From NCBI RefSeq assembly GCF_010731115.1, contig NZ_AP022616.1, forward strand, positions 3,968,001 through 4,032,000: a stretch of 64,000 nucleotides of DNA, in the 5' to 3' direction. The notes beneath the pieces are model-generated. The model did no database searches. It was given only the letters and a program-made list of their open reading frames with translations, and was not told the origin of the DNA. The stretch is from Mycolicibacterium phocaicum (GTDB lineage Bacteria > Actinomycetota > Actinomycetes > Mycobacteriales > Mycobacteriaceae). The first letter of the stretch is position 1; every line of letters begins with the position of its first letter. Below are positions 36,653-47,840 of the stretch, one piece after another. Made by a program: the position numbers and the translations under genes.

Positions 36653-38701
36653 TCAGCGCACCCGCGCCGCCACCGCCTCGGGCATGGGTTCGTAGCGGGC
36701 GAAGGAGCGGGTGAAGGACCCCGCGCCGTGCGACAACGACCGCAGTTCGATCGGGTACCGGGTCAGCTCGATCTCGGGTATCTCGGCGTCGATGCCGGTG
36801 CAGGAGTCACCGGCGGTGTCGGTCCCGAGTACGCGGCCGCGCCGTCCGGACAGGTCGCTCATCACCGCGCCGACCATCTCGTCGGGCACCACGATGTGGA
36901 CGCTGTCGATGGGCTCGAGCAGATTCACCGATGCGGCGGCGGCCGCTTCGCGCAGCGCCAGCCCGCCTGCGAGCTGGAAGGCGTAGTCCGACGAGTCCAC
37001 GCTGTGCGCCTTGCCGTCCAGCAGGGTCACGCGGATGTCGACCATCGGGTATCCGCAGATGCCCCGATCCATCTGGGCGCGAACGCCTTTCTCCACGCTC
37101 GGGATGAACTGCCGCGGCACCGCACCGCCCACGACCTTGTCGACGAACTCGAATCCGGCCCCCTCCGGAAGCGGTTCGACGGTGATGTCACACACCGCGA
37201 ACTGCCCATGTCCGCCGGACTGCTTGACGTGCCGACCGTGGCCCTTCGCGTTGCCGCCGAACGTCTCTCGCAGCGGGACGCGCAACTCGGTGGTGTCGAC
37301 CGCGACGCCGAACCGCCGCGACAGCGCGTCCAGGACCACCGCGGAATGGGCTTCGCCCATGCACCACAACACGATCTGGTGGGTCTGCGGGTTCTGCTCG
37401 ATGCGCAGCGTCGGATCCTCGGCGGACAGCCGGGCCAGCCCCACCGACAGCTTGTCCTCGTCGGTCTTGGCATGCGGCACGATCGCCATGGGGAGCAGTG
37501 GCGCGGGCATGGTCCACGGCCGGCACACCAGCGGGGAAGCCTTGTCCGACAGGGTGTCCCCGGTCTCGGCGCATGTCAGCCTGGCGATGGCGCAGATGTC
37601 ACCGGCGATCACCTCGGCCGCCGGGCGTTGCTTGCGGCCCAGCGGAAACGACAGTGCGCCGACGCGCTCGTCCTCGTCGTGGTCCTCGTGCGCGGCGCAT
37701 CCGGCGGCGGGATCGGCGAACGAATTGAAATGGCCCGACACGTGAACCGTCGTGTCGGGCCTTATGGTGCCGGAGAACACCCGGACCAGACTGACCTTGC
37801 CGACGTACGGATCCGACGTCGTCTTCACCACCTCTGCCAACAGCGGTGCGGCGGGATCGCAGGCGGGCGCGGACTTCTCCACACCGGCCGGGGTGAACAC
37901 CTGCGGCGGTACATGCTCTGGGGGAGAAGGGAACCCGCGGGCGATGACGTCGAGCAGTTCGGCAGCTCCGGTACCCGTGGTGCTGCACACCGGGATCACC
38001 GGGAAGAACGAGCCGCGGGCCACGGCGCGCTCGAGGTCGGCGACCAGCACCGCGTTGTCGATCTGTTCGCCGCCCAGGTACCGCTCCATCAGCGTCTCGT
38101 CCTCGGACTCCTCGATGATGCCCTCGATCAAGGTGGCATCGTCCGCCAGTAGCGAGACGAGCCCGTCCCCCTCGGGCAGGTACAGCGGAATCACCTTGTC
38201 CCCGAACGATTCCTGCGCCGACTGCACCGCACCGGCGAACGTCGCGCGGGCGTGATCGAGTTTGGTCACCACGACGGCGCGCGGCATCCCGACGTCGGCG
38301 CATTCGCGCCACAGCGCCTTGGTGGCAGCGTCCACCACATCGTTGGCGGCCATCACGAACAACGCGCAATCGGCAGCGCGGAGGCCGGCCCGCAGTTCGC
38401 CGACGAAATCGGCGTAGCCCGGGGTGTCGAGCAGATTGATCTTCACCGCCCCGTGCTGAAGCGAGGCCAGCGCCAGGCCCACCGACCGCTGCTGCTCGAC
38501 TTCGGCCGGCTCGTGATCGCAGACCGTGGTGCCGTCCAGCACCGTCCCGGCCCGCGTCAGCACGCCGGTATGGAGCAGCAGTGCCTCGACAAGGGTGGTC
38601 TTGCCGGACCCAGATGGCCCCACCAGGACCACATTTCGGATCGCGGCCGGACTGTCCGCACTGGGCGCGGCTCCGGATGAGCTATTCGACTTGTCGGCCA
38701 T
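36653..38701 (-). CDS. fusA2: Elongation factor G-like protein FusA2 (EF-G2)
   Basis: 682 residues. Walker A GPSGSGKTTL at 28-37, G3 LLDTPGYADFVGEL, and VTKLDHA where translational GTPases have NKxD (Asn replaced by Thr). Domains IV and V are present (GHGRHVKQSGGHGQFAV, GRRGRVLGTD). It belongs to the Rv0120c-type EF-G2 group, shorter than EF-G; M. smegmatis EF-G2 was reported to bind GTP but lack ribosome-dependent hydrolysis. The downstream lipase gene is on the same strand. Confidence 0.9.
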   Translation of the reverse strand: MADKSNSSSGAAPSADSPAAIRNVVLVGPSGSGKTTLVEALLLHTGVLTRAGTVLDGTTVCDHEPAEVEQQRSVGLALASLQHGAVKINLLDTPGYADFVGELRAGLRAADCALFVMAANDVVDAATKALWRECADVGMPRAVVVTKLDHARATFAGAVQSAQESFGDKVIPLYLPEGDGLVSLLADDATLIEGIIEESEDETLMERYLGGEQIDNAVLVADLERAVARGSFFPVIPVCSTTGTGAAELLDVIARGFPSPPEHVPPQVFTPAGVEKSAPACDPAAPLLAEVVKTTSDPYVGKVSLVRVFSGTIRPDTTVHVSGHFNSFADPAAGCAAHEDHDEDERVGALSFPLGRKQRPAAEVIAGDICAIARLTCAETGDTLSDKASPLVCRPWTMPAPLLPMAIVPHAKTDEDKLSVGLARLSAEDPTLRIEQNPQTHQIVLWCMGEAHSAVVLDALSRRFGVAVDTTELRVPLRETFGGNAKGHGRHVKQSGGHGQFAVCDITVEPLPEGAGFEFVDKVVGGAVPRQFIPSVEKGVRAQMDRGICGYPMVDIRVTLLDGKAHSVDSSDYAFQLAGGLALREAAAAASVNLLEPIDSVHIVVPDEMVGAVMSDLSGRRGRVLGTDTAGDSCTGIDAEIPEIELTRYPIELRSLSHGAGSFTRSFARYEPMPEAVAARVR

Positions 38702-38771
38702 GGCGTGCCCCTATCGACGACTCACGTCCACCATGCTCCTGTCGCAACCGTCGGCACAAGACTCAAGCTGC

Positions 38772-39173
38772 TCAGGCGTGCCACGAACTCCATCTGCTGA
38801 TCGCGACCCGGATCACCGGGCCGTCCAGCGCCACCCGGTCGTACTGGTGGTACTTGGCCCGCAGCAGCGAGTAACCGATCGCCATCTCGTCGCCGCTGGG
38901 GTGCACGGTGGCGATGCCGTCGGCCCGGGCCCACCAGAGGTGCGACCAGTCGTCGTCGTATTCCTCGGCGAGCAGACTCACCCGCGGGTTGGCCGCGATG
39001 TTGTCCAGCCGCCGCAGATGCTGCGTCGACTTCCGCTTGGCGTCCACCGCCGTATAGAGCCGGTCCCCGCTGACCGCGAAAACCACGGGAACGACGTGCG
39101 GCTGGCCCTCGCCGGACACCGTCGCCAGCACTGCGACGGGCGCGGCGGAGAACAGGGCGGCGGGATCGGTCAT
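38772..39173 (-). CDS. PPOX-class F420-dependent oxidoreductase (Rv0121c-like)
   Basis: 133 residues, split-barrel flavin/F420 fold: [52 protein letters not shown], and a WSSWHA end match the TIGR03668-like family. Predicted to bind deazaflavin F420. Start overlaps the preceding gene by one base (TGATG). Followed by fusA2 on the same strand, the order I recall for Rv0121c-Rv0120c. Confidence 0.85.
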   Translation of the reverse strand: MTDPAALFSAAPVAVLATVSGEGQPHVVPVVFAVSGDRLYTAVDAKRKSTQHLRRLDNIAANPRVSLLAEEYDDDWSHLWWARADGIATVHPSGDEMAIGYSLLRAKYHQYDRVALDGPVIRVAISRWSSWHA

Positions 39174-39766
39174 CAGCGGTGGCGTGGGTTCGGGGCGACG
39201 CTCATGGGCATGCGCGTCACGTTGATCTCCGGCGGACGCGTCGGTGCGGGTGGCGCGGCCGGTGCGTGGTACGCCGGGGACGCCGCGGCCGGAGGCGGTT
39301 CGGCCGGCGGCGGGGGAGGCGGCGGCGGAGCGGGAGTCGACGAGCTCGACGGGGCAGGCGTCGTCGTGGTGGTGGTCGTCGTCGTGGCGCTGGGTTCCAC
39401 CGGTGCCTCGTCGGCGCCGGAATCCCGGCGGGTGGCCAGGACCACCAGTGAGACGACGAGAGCGATCACCGCGACGGCGACGACGATCAGCAGCAGGCGG
39501 GCGTCTTTCCTGCGGTACCAGGGTGGCGGCGGCTCGCGGAAGCGCCAGGTGTCGGTGTTGAACGCGTCGAAGGTGTCGCCCGTCGGCTCCGGTTCGGGGA
39601 TGACGAATGAACCGGTCGTCGGGCCGGCAAACGGTCCCGTGCCGTGCGGCCCGGGGTCGACGGCGCGGAACGGATCGGTGTCCGGGTCGTCGTCCGGCTC
39701 CTCGGCGGCTGATTCCAGCACGCCACCCGGCGATAGTTCGCGCTCTGGGTCGTCGCTGTCAGCCAC
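39173..39766 (-). CDS. Single-pass membrane protein with Thr/Pro-rich extracellular tail
   Basis: 197 residues. An acidic cytoplasmic N-terminus ([15 protein letters not shown]) precedes one membrane helix ([23 protein letters not shown]) and a low-complexity Thr/Ser/Pro tail ([16 protein letters not shown]) that could be O-mannosylated. Function unknown. GTG 39766 is chosen because TAGCAT lies 7 bases upstream; a TTG at 39796 extends the frame. Coupled to the PPOX gene. Confidence 0.65.
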   Translation of the reverse strand: MADSDDPERELSPGGVLESAAEEPDDDPDTDPFRAVDPGPHGTGPFAGPTTGSFVIPEPEPTGDTFDAFNTDTWRFREPPPPWYRRKDARLLLIVVAVAVIALVVSLVVLATRRDSGADEAPVEPSATTTTTTTTTPAPSSSSTPAPPPPPPPPAEPPPAAASPAYHAPAAPPAPTRPPEINVTRMPMSVAPNPRHR

Positions 39767-39773
39767 CTCCCAG

Positions 39774-39779
39774 ATGCTA
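39774..39779 (-). promoter_or_regulatory. -10 element for the membrane protein gene
   Basis: TAGCAT on the minus strand, 7 bases before GTG 39766. Confidence 0.5.
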
Positions 39780-39826
39780 GGGGTGGGTCGCGCCAATTGC
39801 TCGGTATCGGCGCGCGTGTCCGCGCT

Positions 39827-40396
39827 TTAGACGTCCTTGACCGGTTCGATGCCCAGATCCCGGTAGCTGACCAGTGCGGCAAACGGCACCCCGCGCTTGG
39901 CGAAACGCTCGGTGGCGATGTCGCCGCGGTCGACCATCGGGATGACACCGGTGACGACCGCGCCGAGGGAGGTGACGCGTTCGTAGGCGATCTCGGTGGA
40001 GCCGCCGGTGCTGATCACGTCGTCGACGAGCAGCACGCGGGTGCCCGGTTCGATGCGGGTGCCCTCGATCCACTGCTCGCGGCCGCGGGCCTTCTGCTCC
40101 TTACGGACCGAGAACCAGGCCTTGCCCGTGACCATCGCGACGCCGTGCGCCAGCGGGTCGGCACCCATGGTCAGGCCGCCGACGGCGTCGAACTCGATAC
40201 CGCGCAGCGCGGCGAGTTCCGCCACCGCCTTGCTGACGATCGTCAGGCTGACGCCATTGTCGACGGCGTACTTGCCGTCGATGTAGTCGTGGCTCAGCTG
40301 CCCGCTGGCCAGCCGGAACGGCTCCTCACGGCGCGCGTAACCGCGGGTGCGGATCAGGTCGAATGCGGCTTCCCAGTTCTCGGGGCGATCAGACAT
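39827..40396 (-). CDS. pyrE: Orotate phosphoribosyltransferase-like enzyme
   Basis: 189 residues. VLLVDDVISTGGST is the PRPP-binding motif, GGLTMGADPLAHGVA and FSVRKEQKARGREQWIEG match OPRTase blocks including the catalytic Lys-rich loop. Converts orotate and PRPP to OMP if it is true PyrE; the sequence differs from the Rv0382c-type PyrE I remember, so a paralogue with other base specificity is possible. Start fixed by TAGGAT 7 bases upstream. Confidence 0.75.
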   Translation of the reverse strand: MSDRPENWEAAFDLIRTRGYARREEPFRLASGQLSHDYIDGKYAVDNGVSLTIVSKAVAELAALRGIEFDAVGGLTMGADPLAHGVAMVTGKAWFSVRKEQKARGREQWIEGTRIEPGTRVLLVDDVISTGGSTEIAYERVTSLGAVVTGVIPMVDRGDIATERFAKRGVPFAALVSYRDLGIEPVKDV

Positions 40397-40403
40397 GGTG
40401 CGA

Positions 40404-40409
40404 ATCCTA
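40404..40409 (-). promoter_or_regulatory. -10 element for leaderless pyrE-like mRNA
   Basis: TAGGAT on the minus strand, 7 bases before ATG 40396; its TAG is the stop codon of the upstream HugZ-like gene. Confidence 0.5.
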
Positions 40410-41207
40410 AACCTGACGGGACAGTCGAGCCAATTCGACTGTCGCGGAACGTAATTCATCGATGGACTGCAGCGGTTGCGGGTATCCGACCCGGGTGTAG
40501 GCCATGCCGCGGGCAGTGGTGACCCGCAAGTCCAGGCCGTAGCGGTCGGCGCCGGTGCAGGTCGCCGACTCGGTGTCGGGGTAGCCGCCCAGAGCCCGGG
40601 CCATGGCCGCGAGTGAGTCGGCATGGTCGGCGTTCAGGTGCGCGATGGCCCCGGCGGCCGACGGCGTCACCGGATCCGGCTGGGCCGCAGCGTAATCCGC
40701 GCCCGTGGTCGAGTCCATGCGGCCGTAGCCGCCGACCCACCGGACCCGGTCGACGTGCAGCACCCACAGGGCGAAGTCGGTGTAGTCGATGTAGTACTTC
40801 GCGGCCGGCACCGCCGCGACATGGGCGTCCCGGGCGGCGTCGCGTTCGGCGCCCTCCGGCCGCGCCACCCGGCCGGCCAGGGTCACCCGGCCACCGGCCA
40901 GCGGATCCTTGTCGGTACTGGCCGCGATGATCGAGATGCTGGCCCGCTGATCGCCGGCGAGGTTGCGGCCGTGCTCAGCAAGATTCGAGACGCACAGCAC
41001 CGGCGAACCGCCGAGCAGTCCATACGTGACCATCGACGCCCATGGATCGCCGTCGGCCGTCAGGGTGGCCAGGGTTCCGGTGTTGGTCGACGCCGCGATG
41101 GTGCGGGCCTCCTCGGCGGCCGAGGGCCGGGTCGCGTTGACGATTTCGGCCAGCGGCGGCGGGATTGTCGGAGCATCACCTGGGTCGCCATGATCGCGTG
41201 TCGCCAC
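40407..41207 (-). CDS. HugZ-like protein (PNPOx split barrel plus DUF2470)
   Basis: 266 residues. An N-terminal pyridoxamine-phosphate-oxidase-like barrel ([33 protein letters not shown]) is followed by a DUF2470 domain ([22 protein letters not shown], with the HLNxDHxD signature) as in heme-utilisation HugZ proteins. May bind heme or flavin; role unproven. Divergent from treS with 38 bp between starts. Confidence 0.85.
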   Translation of the reverse strand: MATRDHGDPGDAPTIPPPLAEIVNATRPSAAEEARTIAASTNTGTLATLTADGDPWASMVTYGLLGGSPVLCVSNLAEHGRNLAGDQRASISIIAASTDKDPLAGGRVTLAGRVARPEGAERDAARDAHVAAVPAAKYYIDYTDFALWVLHVDRVRWVGGYGRMDSTTGADYAAAQPDPVTPSAAGAIAHLNADHADSLAAMARALGGYPDTESATCTGADRYGLDLRVTTARGMAYTRVGYPQPLQSIDELRSATVELARLSRQV

Positions 41208-41213
41208 GTTTGC

Positions 41214-41219
41214 ACCCTA
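41214..41219 (-). promoter_or_regulatory. -10 element for the HugZ-like gene
   Basis: TAGGGT on the minus strand, 6 bases before GTG 41207, facing the treS promoter. Confidence 0.5.
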
Positions 41220-41231
41220 CCCAGGCGCGGG

Positions 41232-41237
41232 TACGTT
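41232..41237 (+). promoter_or_regulatory. -10 element for leaderless treS mRNA
   Basis: TACGTT, 8 bases before ATG 41246; no ribosome binding site. Confidence 0.45.
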
Positions 41238-41245
41238 GGTTGACG

Positions 41246-42969
<1,724 letters not shown>

Positions 42970-42970
<1 letters not shown>

Positions 42971-44235
42971 TGGATCCACAGTTGACCGAATACCTGACCC
43001 AGCAGCGCTGGTACGCCGGCCGCAACCGCGAGCTGGCCGATGCCGAACCGGCATTGGTGGTGGCGCTGCGCGACGACATCGACCTGGTGCTGCTCGACGT
43101 CAGCTACGACGACGGCCCCGGCGAGCGGTACCAGCTGGTGCTGCGCCAAGGCGACGGCGAGGTCGGTGACGCGCTGGGTGACCCGGAAGTCGCGAACCTG
43201 CTGCTGCGCCTGATCGCCGATTCGGCGACGGTCGGTCCGGTCTCATTCGCCGCGGAGCCCGACGCCGAGTTGCCCGCGGGCGAGACGGCGCGCGTGATGG
43301 GCGCCGAACAGAGCAACACCAGCGTCGTGTTCGACGAAGCCGCCATCCTCAAGCTGTTCCGCCGCGTGACGTCCGGCGTGAATCCCGACATCGAGCTCAC
43401 CCGGGTTCTGGGCCAGGCCGGCAGCCCGCATGTGGCGCCGCTGCTGGGGACGATGTCGCTGGACGGCGGACCGGAGACGGCGCTGGGCATGCTGGCCCGC
43501 TTCGCCGACAACGCCGCCGAGGGCTGGGACATGGCCGTCGCCAGCACCCGGGATCTGTACGCCGAGGGTGACCTGTACGCCAACGAGGTGGGTGGTGACT
43601 TCGCCGGTGAGTCGGAGCGGCTGGGCCAGTCCGTCGCCGCGGTGCACGCCACGCTGGCCGCCGAACTCGGCACCGCCACGGCGCTGTTTCCCGTCGAGAC
43701 CATGCTGGAGCGGCTCGCGGCGGTGACCGCGTCGGTGCCGCAGGTCCGCGAGTACGCCGCGGCCATCGAGAGTCGCTACCGCGCGCTGGAGGGACAGCCG
43801 ATCACGGTGCAACGAATCCACGGCGACCTGCATCTGGGCCAGGTGCTGCGCACCCCCGAGACCTGGCTGCTGATCGACTTCGAAGGCGAACCGGGGCAGT
43901 CTCTGGATCAGCGCCGCGCCCCCGACTCGCCGCTGCGGGACGTCGCGGGGATGCTGCGGTCCTACCAGTACGCGGCGTTCCAGCGGCTGACGGAGGGCGG
44001 CGGCAACGAACAGCGCCGCAAGCAGCTCGCGGCCCGCGCCCGCGAATGGGCCGACCGCAACCGGGCGGCGTTCTGCGCTGGCTATGCCGAGGGCGGCGGC
44101 ACCGAACCCGATGCGGAACTGCTGGCCGCCTACGAACTCGACAAGGCGGTCTACGAAGCGGGGTACGAGGCCCGGCACCGGCCGCACTGGCTGGACCTGC
44201 CGCTGGGCGCCATCGCGAACATCGTCAGCGGTTAG
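42970..44235 (+). CDS. mak: Maltokinase Mak (Pep2)
   Basis: 421 residues from ATG 42970 (GTG 42967 also possible). Kinase-like fold: [11 protein letters not shown] is the catalytic loop and [11 protein letters not shown] the metal-binding Asp segment; the N-terminal cap starts [11 protein letters not shown], as in mycobacterial Mak. Phosphorylates maltose to maltose 1-phosphate for GlgE. Second gene of the treS-mak operon, matching the Rv0126-Rv0127 order. Its stop overlaps the stop of the convergent glycosidase gene. Confidence 0.94.
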
Positions 44236-45317
44236 GTCATTGCCTTGACGGCGGCCTGAGCCGGCTTCGGGGTCCAGTCGGAGCGGTAGACGCCGATGGA
44301 TTCCTCGGGGTTCGAGCTGCCGGTGACGCGGTCGCGCGTGGTGTAGATGTACGACGGACCGGCGTAGGGCAGCGTGCGCCACTTGGCCAGGAAGTCGCGA
44401 ATGTAGTCGGCCTGGGTGGCCTCGTCGACGGCCGAGTTGGGCTCGCCGTACTCGGTGGCCCAGATCTTCTTGCCGCCGTCACCGTTGGCCGCCATGGCCT
44501 GATGGATGCCGTCGGTCTGGCTCAGCGGTGAGTTGGGCACTCCGGCGCCGGCCGAGAACTTCAGGTTGTAGTGGTACGGGTGGAACGACAGCGCGTCGAA
44601 CGAACCGGCCGCTCCGGCGGCGTACATGCGCTGGATGAAGGTCACGGGGTCCAGGGTCAGCGAGCCGAACGACACGACCGCGCCGACCACACCGCCGATG
44701 ACGACGGCGCCACGATCGGCGGCCTTGATCTTCGGGTACGACGCCTTGAGCATGTCGGCGTAGACGGCGGGCTCCGGGCCCTGCGGGCCGGACGTCCAGG
44801 ACATCACGGCGTTGGGCTCGTTCCAGATCTCATAGGCGTCCACGCGGCCCCGGTAATGCGCGGCCACCGCGCCGGCGAAATCGCCGTACACCGCGGCCGA
44901 GGCCGGCGGGCTGCTGATCGGGATGGCGCCCGGCGCCACGGCCCAGGCCGGCGTCGCGACGATGGCGCCGACGACCGACATGTGGCGGGCATTGGCCGCA
45001 CCGACGACGGTGTCGACCTGGCCCCAGTTGAAGCTGCCCTGGGTGCCCTCGATGCCGGCCCACGGAATGATGATGCGGACGGTGCGCACACCGGTCGCCG
45101 ACATCAGGTCGAAGGTGTGGTTGATGTCGTCGGCGTTCATACCGTAGACGTCGGAATCGGCGAAGCCGACGCTGCTGGCCGACTGGCTGATGCCCGTCGG
45201 GATGAACGGAATGGTGGCCGGGGAATTGGCCAGGGTTTCGGTGGCGGCGGCGGAAACTGCCGCGACGGTGAAGACTGCTGCAGCGATCTTGAGGGCGTTG
45301 CGCAACGTTCGTTCCAA
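44232..45317 (-). CDS. Exported clan GH-A glycoside hydrolase (GH39/cellulase-like)
   Basis: 361 residues with a signal peptide ([18 protein letters not shown]). A TIM-barrel with acid/base Glu167 in YEIWNEPN and nucleophile Glu289 in [23 protein letters not shown] and [11 protein letters not shown] match GH39/GH5-type enzymes. Probably acts on a cell-envelope or environmental polysaccharide. The start is a TTG, the only candidate giving an intact signal peptide. Confidence 0.8.
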   Translation of the reverse strand: MERTLRNALKIAAAVFTVAAVSAAATETLANSPATIPFIPTGISQSASSVGFADSDVYGMNADDINHTFDLMSATGVRTVRIIIPWAGIEGTQGSFNWGQVDTVVGAANARHMSVVGAIVATPAWAVAPGAIPISSPPASAAVYGDFAGAVAAHYRGRVDAYEIWNEPNAVMSWTSGPQGPEPAVYADMLKASYPKIKAADRGAVVIGGVVGAVVSFGSLTLDPVTFIQRMYAAGAAGSFDALSFHPYHYNLKFSAGAGVPNSPLSQTDGIHQAMAANGDGGKKIWATEYGEPNSAVDEATQADYIRDFLAKWRTLPYAGPSYIYTTRDRVTGSSNPEESIGVYRSDWTPKPAQAAVKAMT

Positions 45318-45361
45318 TCTTGTGGCCGTGATCTGCCGATTGGCTCGAACCTAACAGCAAT

Positions 45362-45655
45362 TCAGGCGGAAGCAGGCAGGACCGAGCGATACAGCGCGGG
45401 GTCGACGATCATGTCCACGCGGCCGAACCGGGCGCGGCTCAGGGCCAGCACCTGGTCGAGCTGGCTGCGATCGTGAGTGTCGGCCGCGAGCGCGTAGACA
45501 CGGTCGGCGGGGTAGCCGTGGGTGATGCGGACCAGTGGGCCGGCCTGCCGTGCCGTCACCACGACGCGGTGTCCGTCGGCCAGCAGGCTGTGGGCGGTGG
45601 CGAGGCCGGCTTCGGTGCCGGCATCCAGGACGACCGCGACGATGCTGTGCTTCAT
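45362..45655 (-). CDS. Short SDR-like Rossmann fragment
   Basis: 97 residues. KHSIVAVVLDAGTEAGLATAHSLLADGHRVVVTAR resembles the first beta-alpha-beta unit of an SDR, but the glycine motif is degenerate (VLDAGTEAG for TGxxxGxG). The protein ends near strand 4 (GRVDMIVDPALYRS), before the catalytic Tyr/Lys region. It is either a decayed dehydrogenase or a small nucleotide-binding protein. The frame is clean with no internal stops. Confidence 0.5.
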   Translation of the reverse strand: MKHSIVAVVLDAGTEAGLATAHSLLADGHRVVVTARQAGPLVRITHGYPADRVYALAADTHDRSQLDQVLALSRARFGRVDMIVDPALYRSVLPASA

Positions 45656-45721
45656 GAGACGAGTCAACGCCCGCCGCCTAGGCGTGAGATGAGAGCCGAT
45701 TAGGTAGCCGAACAGCGTTTG

Positions 45722-46531
45722 TCAGCGGACCAAACGGCGCAGCAGGGCCGACGCTGCGACGATGCCGAGCACTGCCGTGACCGCGAGAACCGCGACATCG
45801 AGCAGGGTGTTGCCCGGCGTGCCGAGCAGCAGCGAACGCAGCGCGTTCACCTCGTACGACAGCGGGTTCACGGTGGACAGCGCGTGCAGCCAACCCGGCA
45901 TGATGTCCACCGGATACAGCGCGTTCGAGGCGAAGAACAGCGGCATGGTGATGGCCTGGCCGATGCCCATCAGCCGGTCGCGGTTGCGGACCAGCCCAGC
46001 CAAAGTCATTGACAGACAAGAGAAGAACGCTGATCCGAGCATCACCACCGCCATGGCGGCCAGGATGTGCAGCGGGTTGAAGCTGAGATGGATGCCCATC
46101 AGCAGCGCGATCACCAGAACCCCGATCACCTGGGCGATCGATCGGACTCCCGCCGCGAACGCCTTGCCGGTGATCAGTGCCGACGCCGGCGACGGCGTCA
46201 CCATCAGCTTGGCCAGGATGCCGGCGTCGCGGTCCCAGACGATCTGGATGCCGTAGAAGATCGAGATGAACAACGCCGACTGGGCGATGATCCCCGGCGC
46301 CAGGAACGACAGATAGGGCACGTTGCCGGTGTTGATGACGTGCAGCCGCGAGAAGGTCTGGCCGAAGATCAGCAGCCACAGCGCGGGCTGAACCGTGCGG
46401 GTGACCAACTCGGTGCGGTCGTGCCGCAGCTTCTGCAATTCGACCAAGGCGAAGGCGCCCATGCGGCGGGCGAGTCCACCGATGCGCCTGGCGCCGCGCG
46501 GTGCGGCGACGAGTTCGACGTCAACTGACAC
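45722..46531 (-). CDS. ABC-2 type exporter permease (DrrB-like)
   Basis: 269 residues with six hydrophobic segments (PALWLLIFGQTFS, LSFLAPGIIAQSALFISIFYG, VIGVLVIALLMG, ILAAMAVVMLGSAFFSCLSM, ITMPLFFASNALYP, VAVLAVTAVLGIVAASALL). The NALYPVDIMPGWLHALSTVNPLSYEVNALR stretch is typical of drug/lipid ABC-2 permeases. Its start overlaps the ATPase gene by 11 bp. Confidence 0.88.
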   Translation of the reverse strand: MSVDVELVAAPRGARRIGGLARRMGAFALVELQKLRHDRTELVTRTVQPALWLLIFGQTFSRLHVINTGNVPYLSFLAPGIIAQSALFISIFYGIQIVWDRDAGILAKLMVTPSPASALITGKAFAAGVRSIAQVIGVLVIALLMGIHLSFNPLHILAAMAVVMLGSAFFSCLSMTLAGLVRNRDRLMGIGQAITMPLFFASNALYPVDIMPGWLHALSTVNPLSYEVNALRSLLLGTPGNTLLDVAVLAVTAVLGIVAASALLRRLVR

Positions 46532-47330
46532 GACGGGCAGTCCTCCTTCCGGCGCGGATTTCCTTGAGGGTCTGGCGGTCGTCGTCCCCCGACAGGTCGG
46601 ACCCGGCGTAGTGCCGGAAGACGTCCTCGAGGGTGCCGGCCGGGCCGAGCGTCGCCTTCAGATCGGTGGGCGACCCGACGGCCTGCAGGACGCCGTGGTG
46701 CATCAGGGCAACGCGGTCGCACAACGCGTCGGCTTCCTCCATGTAGTGCGTGGTGAGCAGGACCGTCATGCCGAACTCCTGCTGCATGTGCGCCACTTGG
46801 GCCCAGACACTGTCGCGCGCAATGGGATCCAGGCCGACGGTGGGTTCGTCGAGGATCAACAGTGAGGGCCGGTTCACGAGGGCTTGGGCCAGCTCGAGTC
46901 GCCGGACCATGCCGCCCGAGAACGTCTTCGCGGGCCGGTCGGCGACATCGAGCAGCTGCATGGCGCGCAGCGCATCGTCGACCCTGTCCCGGCGGTCGCG
47001 GCGCGGCACGTCGTACAGCCGCGCGAACAGGTCGACGTTCTGGCGTCCGGTGAGGGCGGATTCGATCGAGAGTTGTTGCGGCACATAGCCGAGGTTCTGG
47101 CGGATATCCATGGTGCGGCGGTCGGCGTCGAGCCCGAAGATGCGGATCTGCCCGTGCTGCACCGGCGTCAGGGTGGTGAGCAGCCGTACCAGGGTGGTCT
47201 TGCCCGCGCCGTTGGGGCCGAGCAGTCCCATGGTTTCGCCCACGCCGACGGTGAGGCTGAGGTCATCGACCGCGGTGAGATCGCCGTAGCGGTGCGTGAC
47301 GTGGTCGCATTCGACGGCGGGAGTACTCAT
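46521..47330 (-). CDS. ABC exporter ATP-binding protein (DrrA-like)
   Basis: 269 residues. Walker A GPNGAGKTTL at 38-47, Q-loop YVPQQLS, signature FSGGMVRRLE, Walker B LLILDEPTVGLD, H-loop LLTTHYMEEAD. The C-terminal extension (AGTLEDVFRHYAG) is DrrA-like. Middle gene of a MarR-ATPase-permease operon joined by ATGA and an 11-bp overlap; probably exports a drug or lipid under MarR control. Confidence 0.92.
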   Translation of the reverse strand: MSTPAVECDHVTHRYGDLTAVDDLSLTVGVGETMGLLGPNGAGKTTLVRLLTTLTPVQHGQIRIFGLDADRRTMDIRQNLGYVPQQLSIESALTGRQNVDLFARLYDVPRRDRRDRVDDALRAMQLLDVADRPAKTFSGGMVRRLELAQALVNRPSLLILDEPTVGLDPIARDSVWAQVAHMQQEFGMTVLLTTHYMEEADALCDRVALMHHGVLQAVGSPTDLKATLGPAGTLEDVFRHYAGSDLSGDDDRQTLKEIRAGRRTARRVS

Positions 47331-47785
47331 GGCTGGCCCTCCTGGAGCATTCGGGTCATCTCGGCCAGGACCGCCAAACCCTTTGTCAGATTGTCGATTT
47401 GCTCGGTGCTGAGTTGCTTCAGGACGACATCGAGGGCGGCCCGGCGGGCGGCCCTGGTCTCGTCCGCCAGCTGCTGGGCGGGTGCGGTCAGCCGGAGCCG
47501 GCCGATGCGGCGGTCGTCGGGGTCGACGCTGCGGACGAGGAGGTTGTCCGCAGCCAGCTTGGAGACCAGGGTCGACGCGGTGTTGGCGGCCAGGCCCAGT
47601 TCCTGTGCGGCTTCCCGAACCGAGATGCCGGGCTGCCGGCCGACGAGTCTGAGCAGTTCGGCTTGCGATTGGGTTACGCCCGCGAAGCTCCCGCCGGCGG
47701 TCCGGCGCAGTTGCCGGCGAAACCTGCCGACGGTGTGGAACAGGCCGGTGGTGAGGTCGGAGCTGAGGGCGGTGTCGGCGGGCAC
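47327..47785 (-). CDS. MarR-family regulator of the ABC exporter
   Basis: 152 residues from GTG 47785 behind GAGG. Winged helix: VREAAQELGLAANTASTLVSKLAADNLLVRSVDPDDRRIGRLRLT, with the DDRR wing. First gene of the exporter operon and divergent from echA21 with 55 bp between starts. Confidence 0.87.
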   Translation of the reverse strand: MPADTALSSDLTTGLFHTVGRFRRQLRRTAGGSFAGVTQSQAELLRLVGRQPGISVREAAQELGLAANTASTLVSKLAADNLLVRSVDPDDRRIGRLRLTAPAQQLADETRAARRAALDVVLKQLSTEQIDNLTKGLAVLAEMTRMLQEGQP

Positions 47786-47798
47786 GTCCTCATAATAG

Positions 47799-47823
47799 CT
47801 CTGTTGCAGAGGTATTGCAGAAC
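47799..47823. promoter_or_regulatory. Candidate MarR operator
   Basis: CTCTG-TTG-CAGAG (47799-47811) and two TTGCAGA direct repeats lie between the divergent MarR and echA21 starts. Confidence 0.4.
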
Positions 47824-47840
47824 CGTGGTTTACTCGGGCG

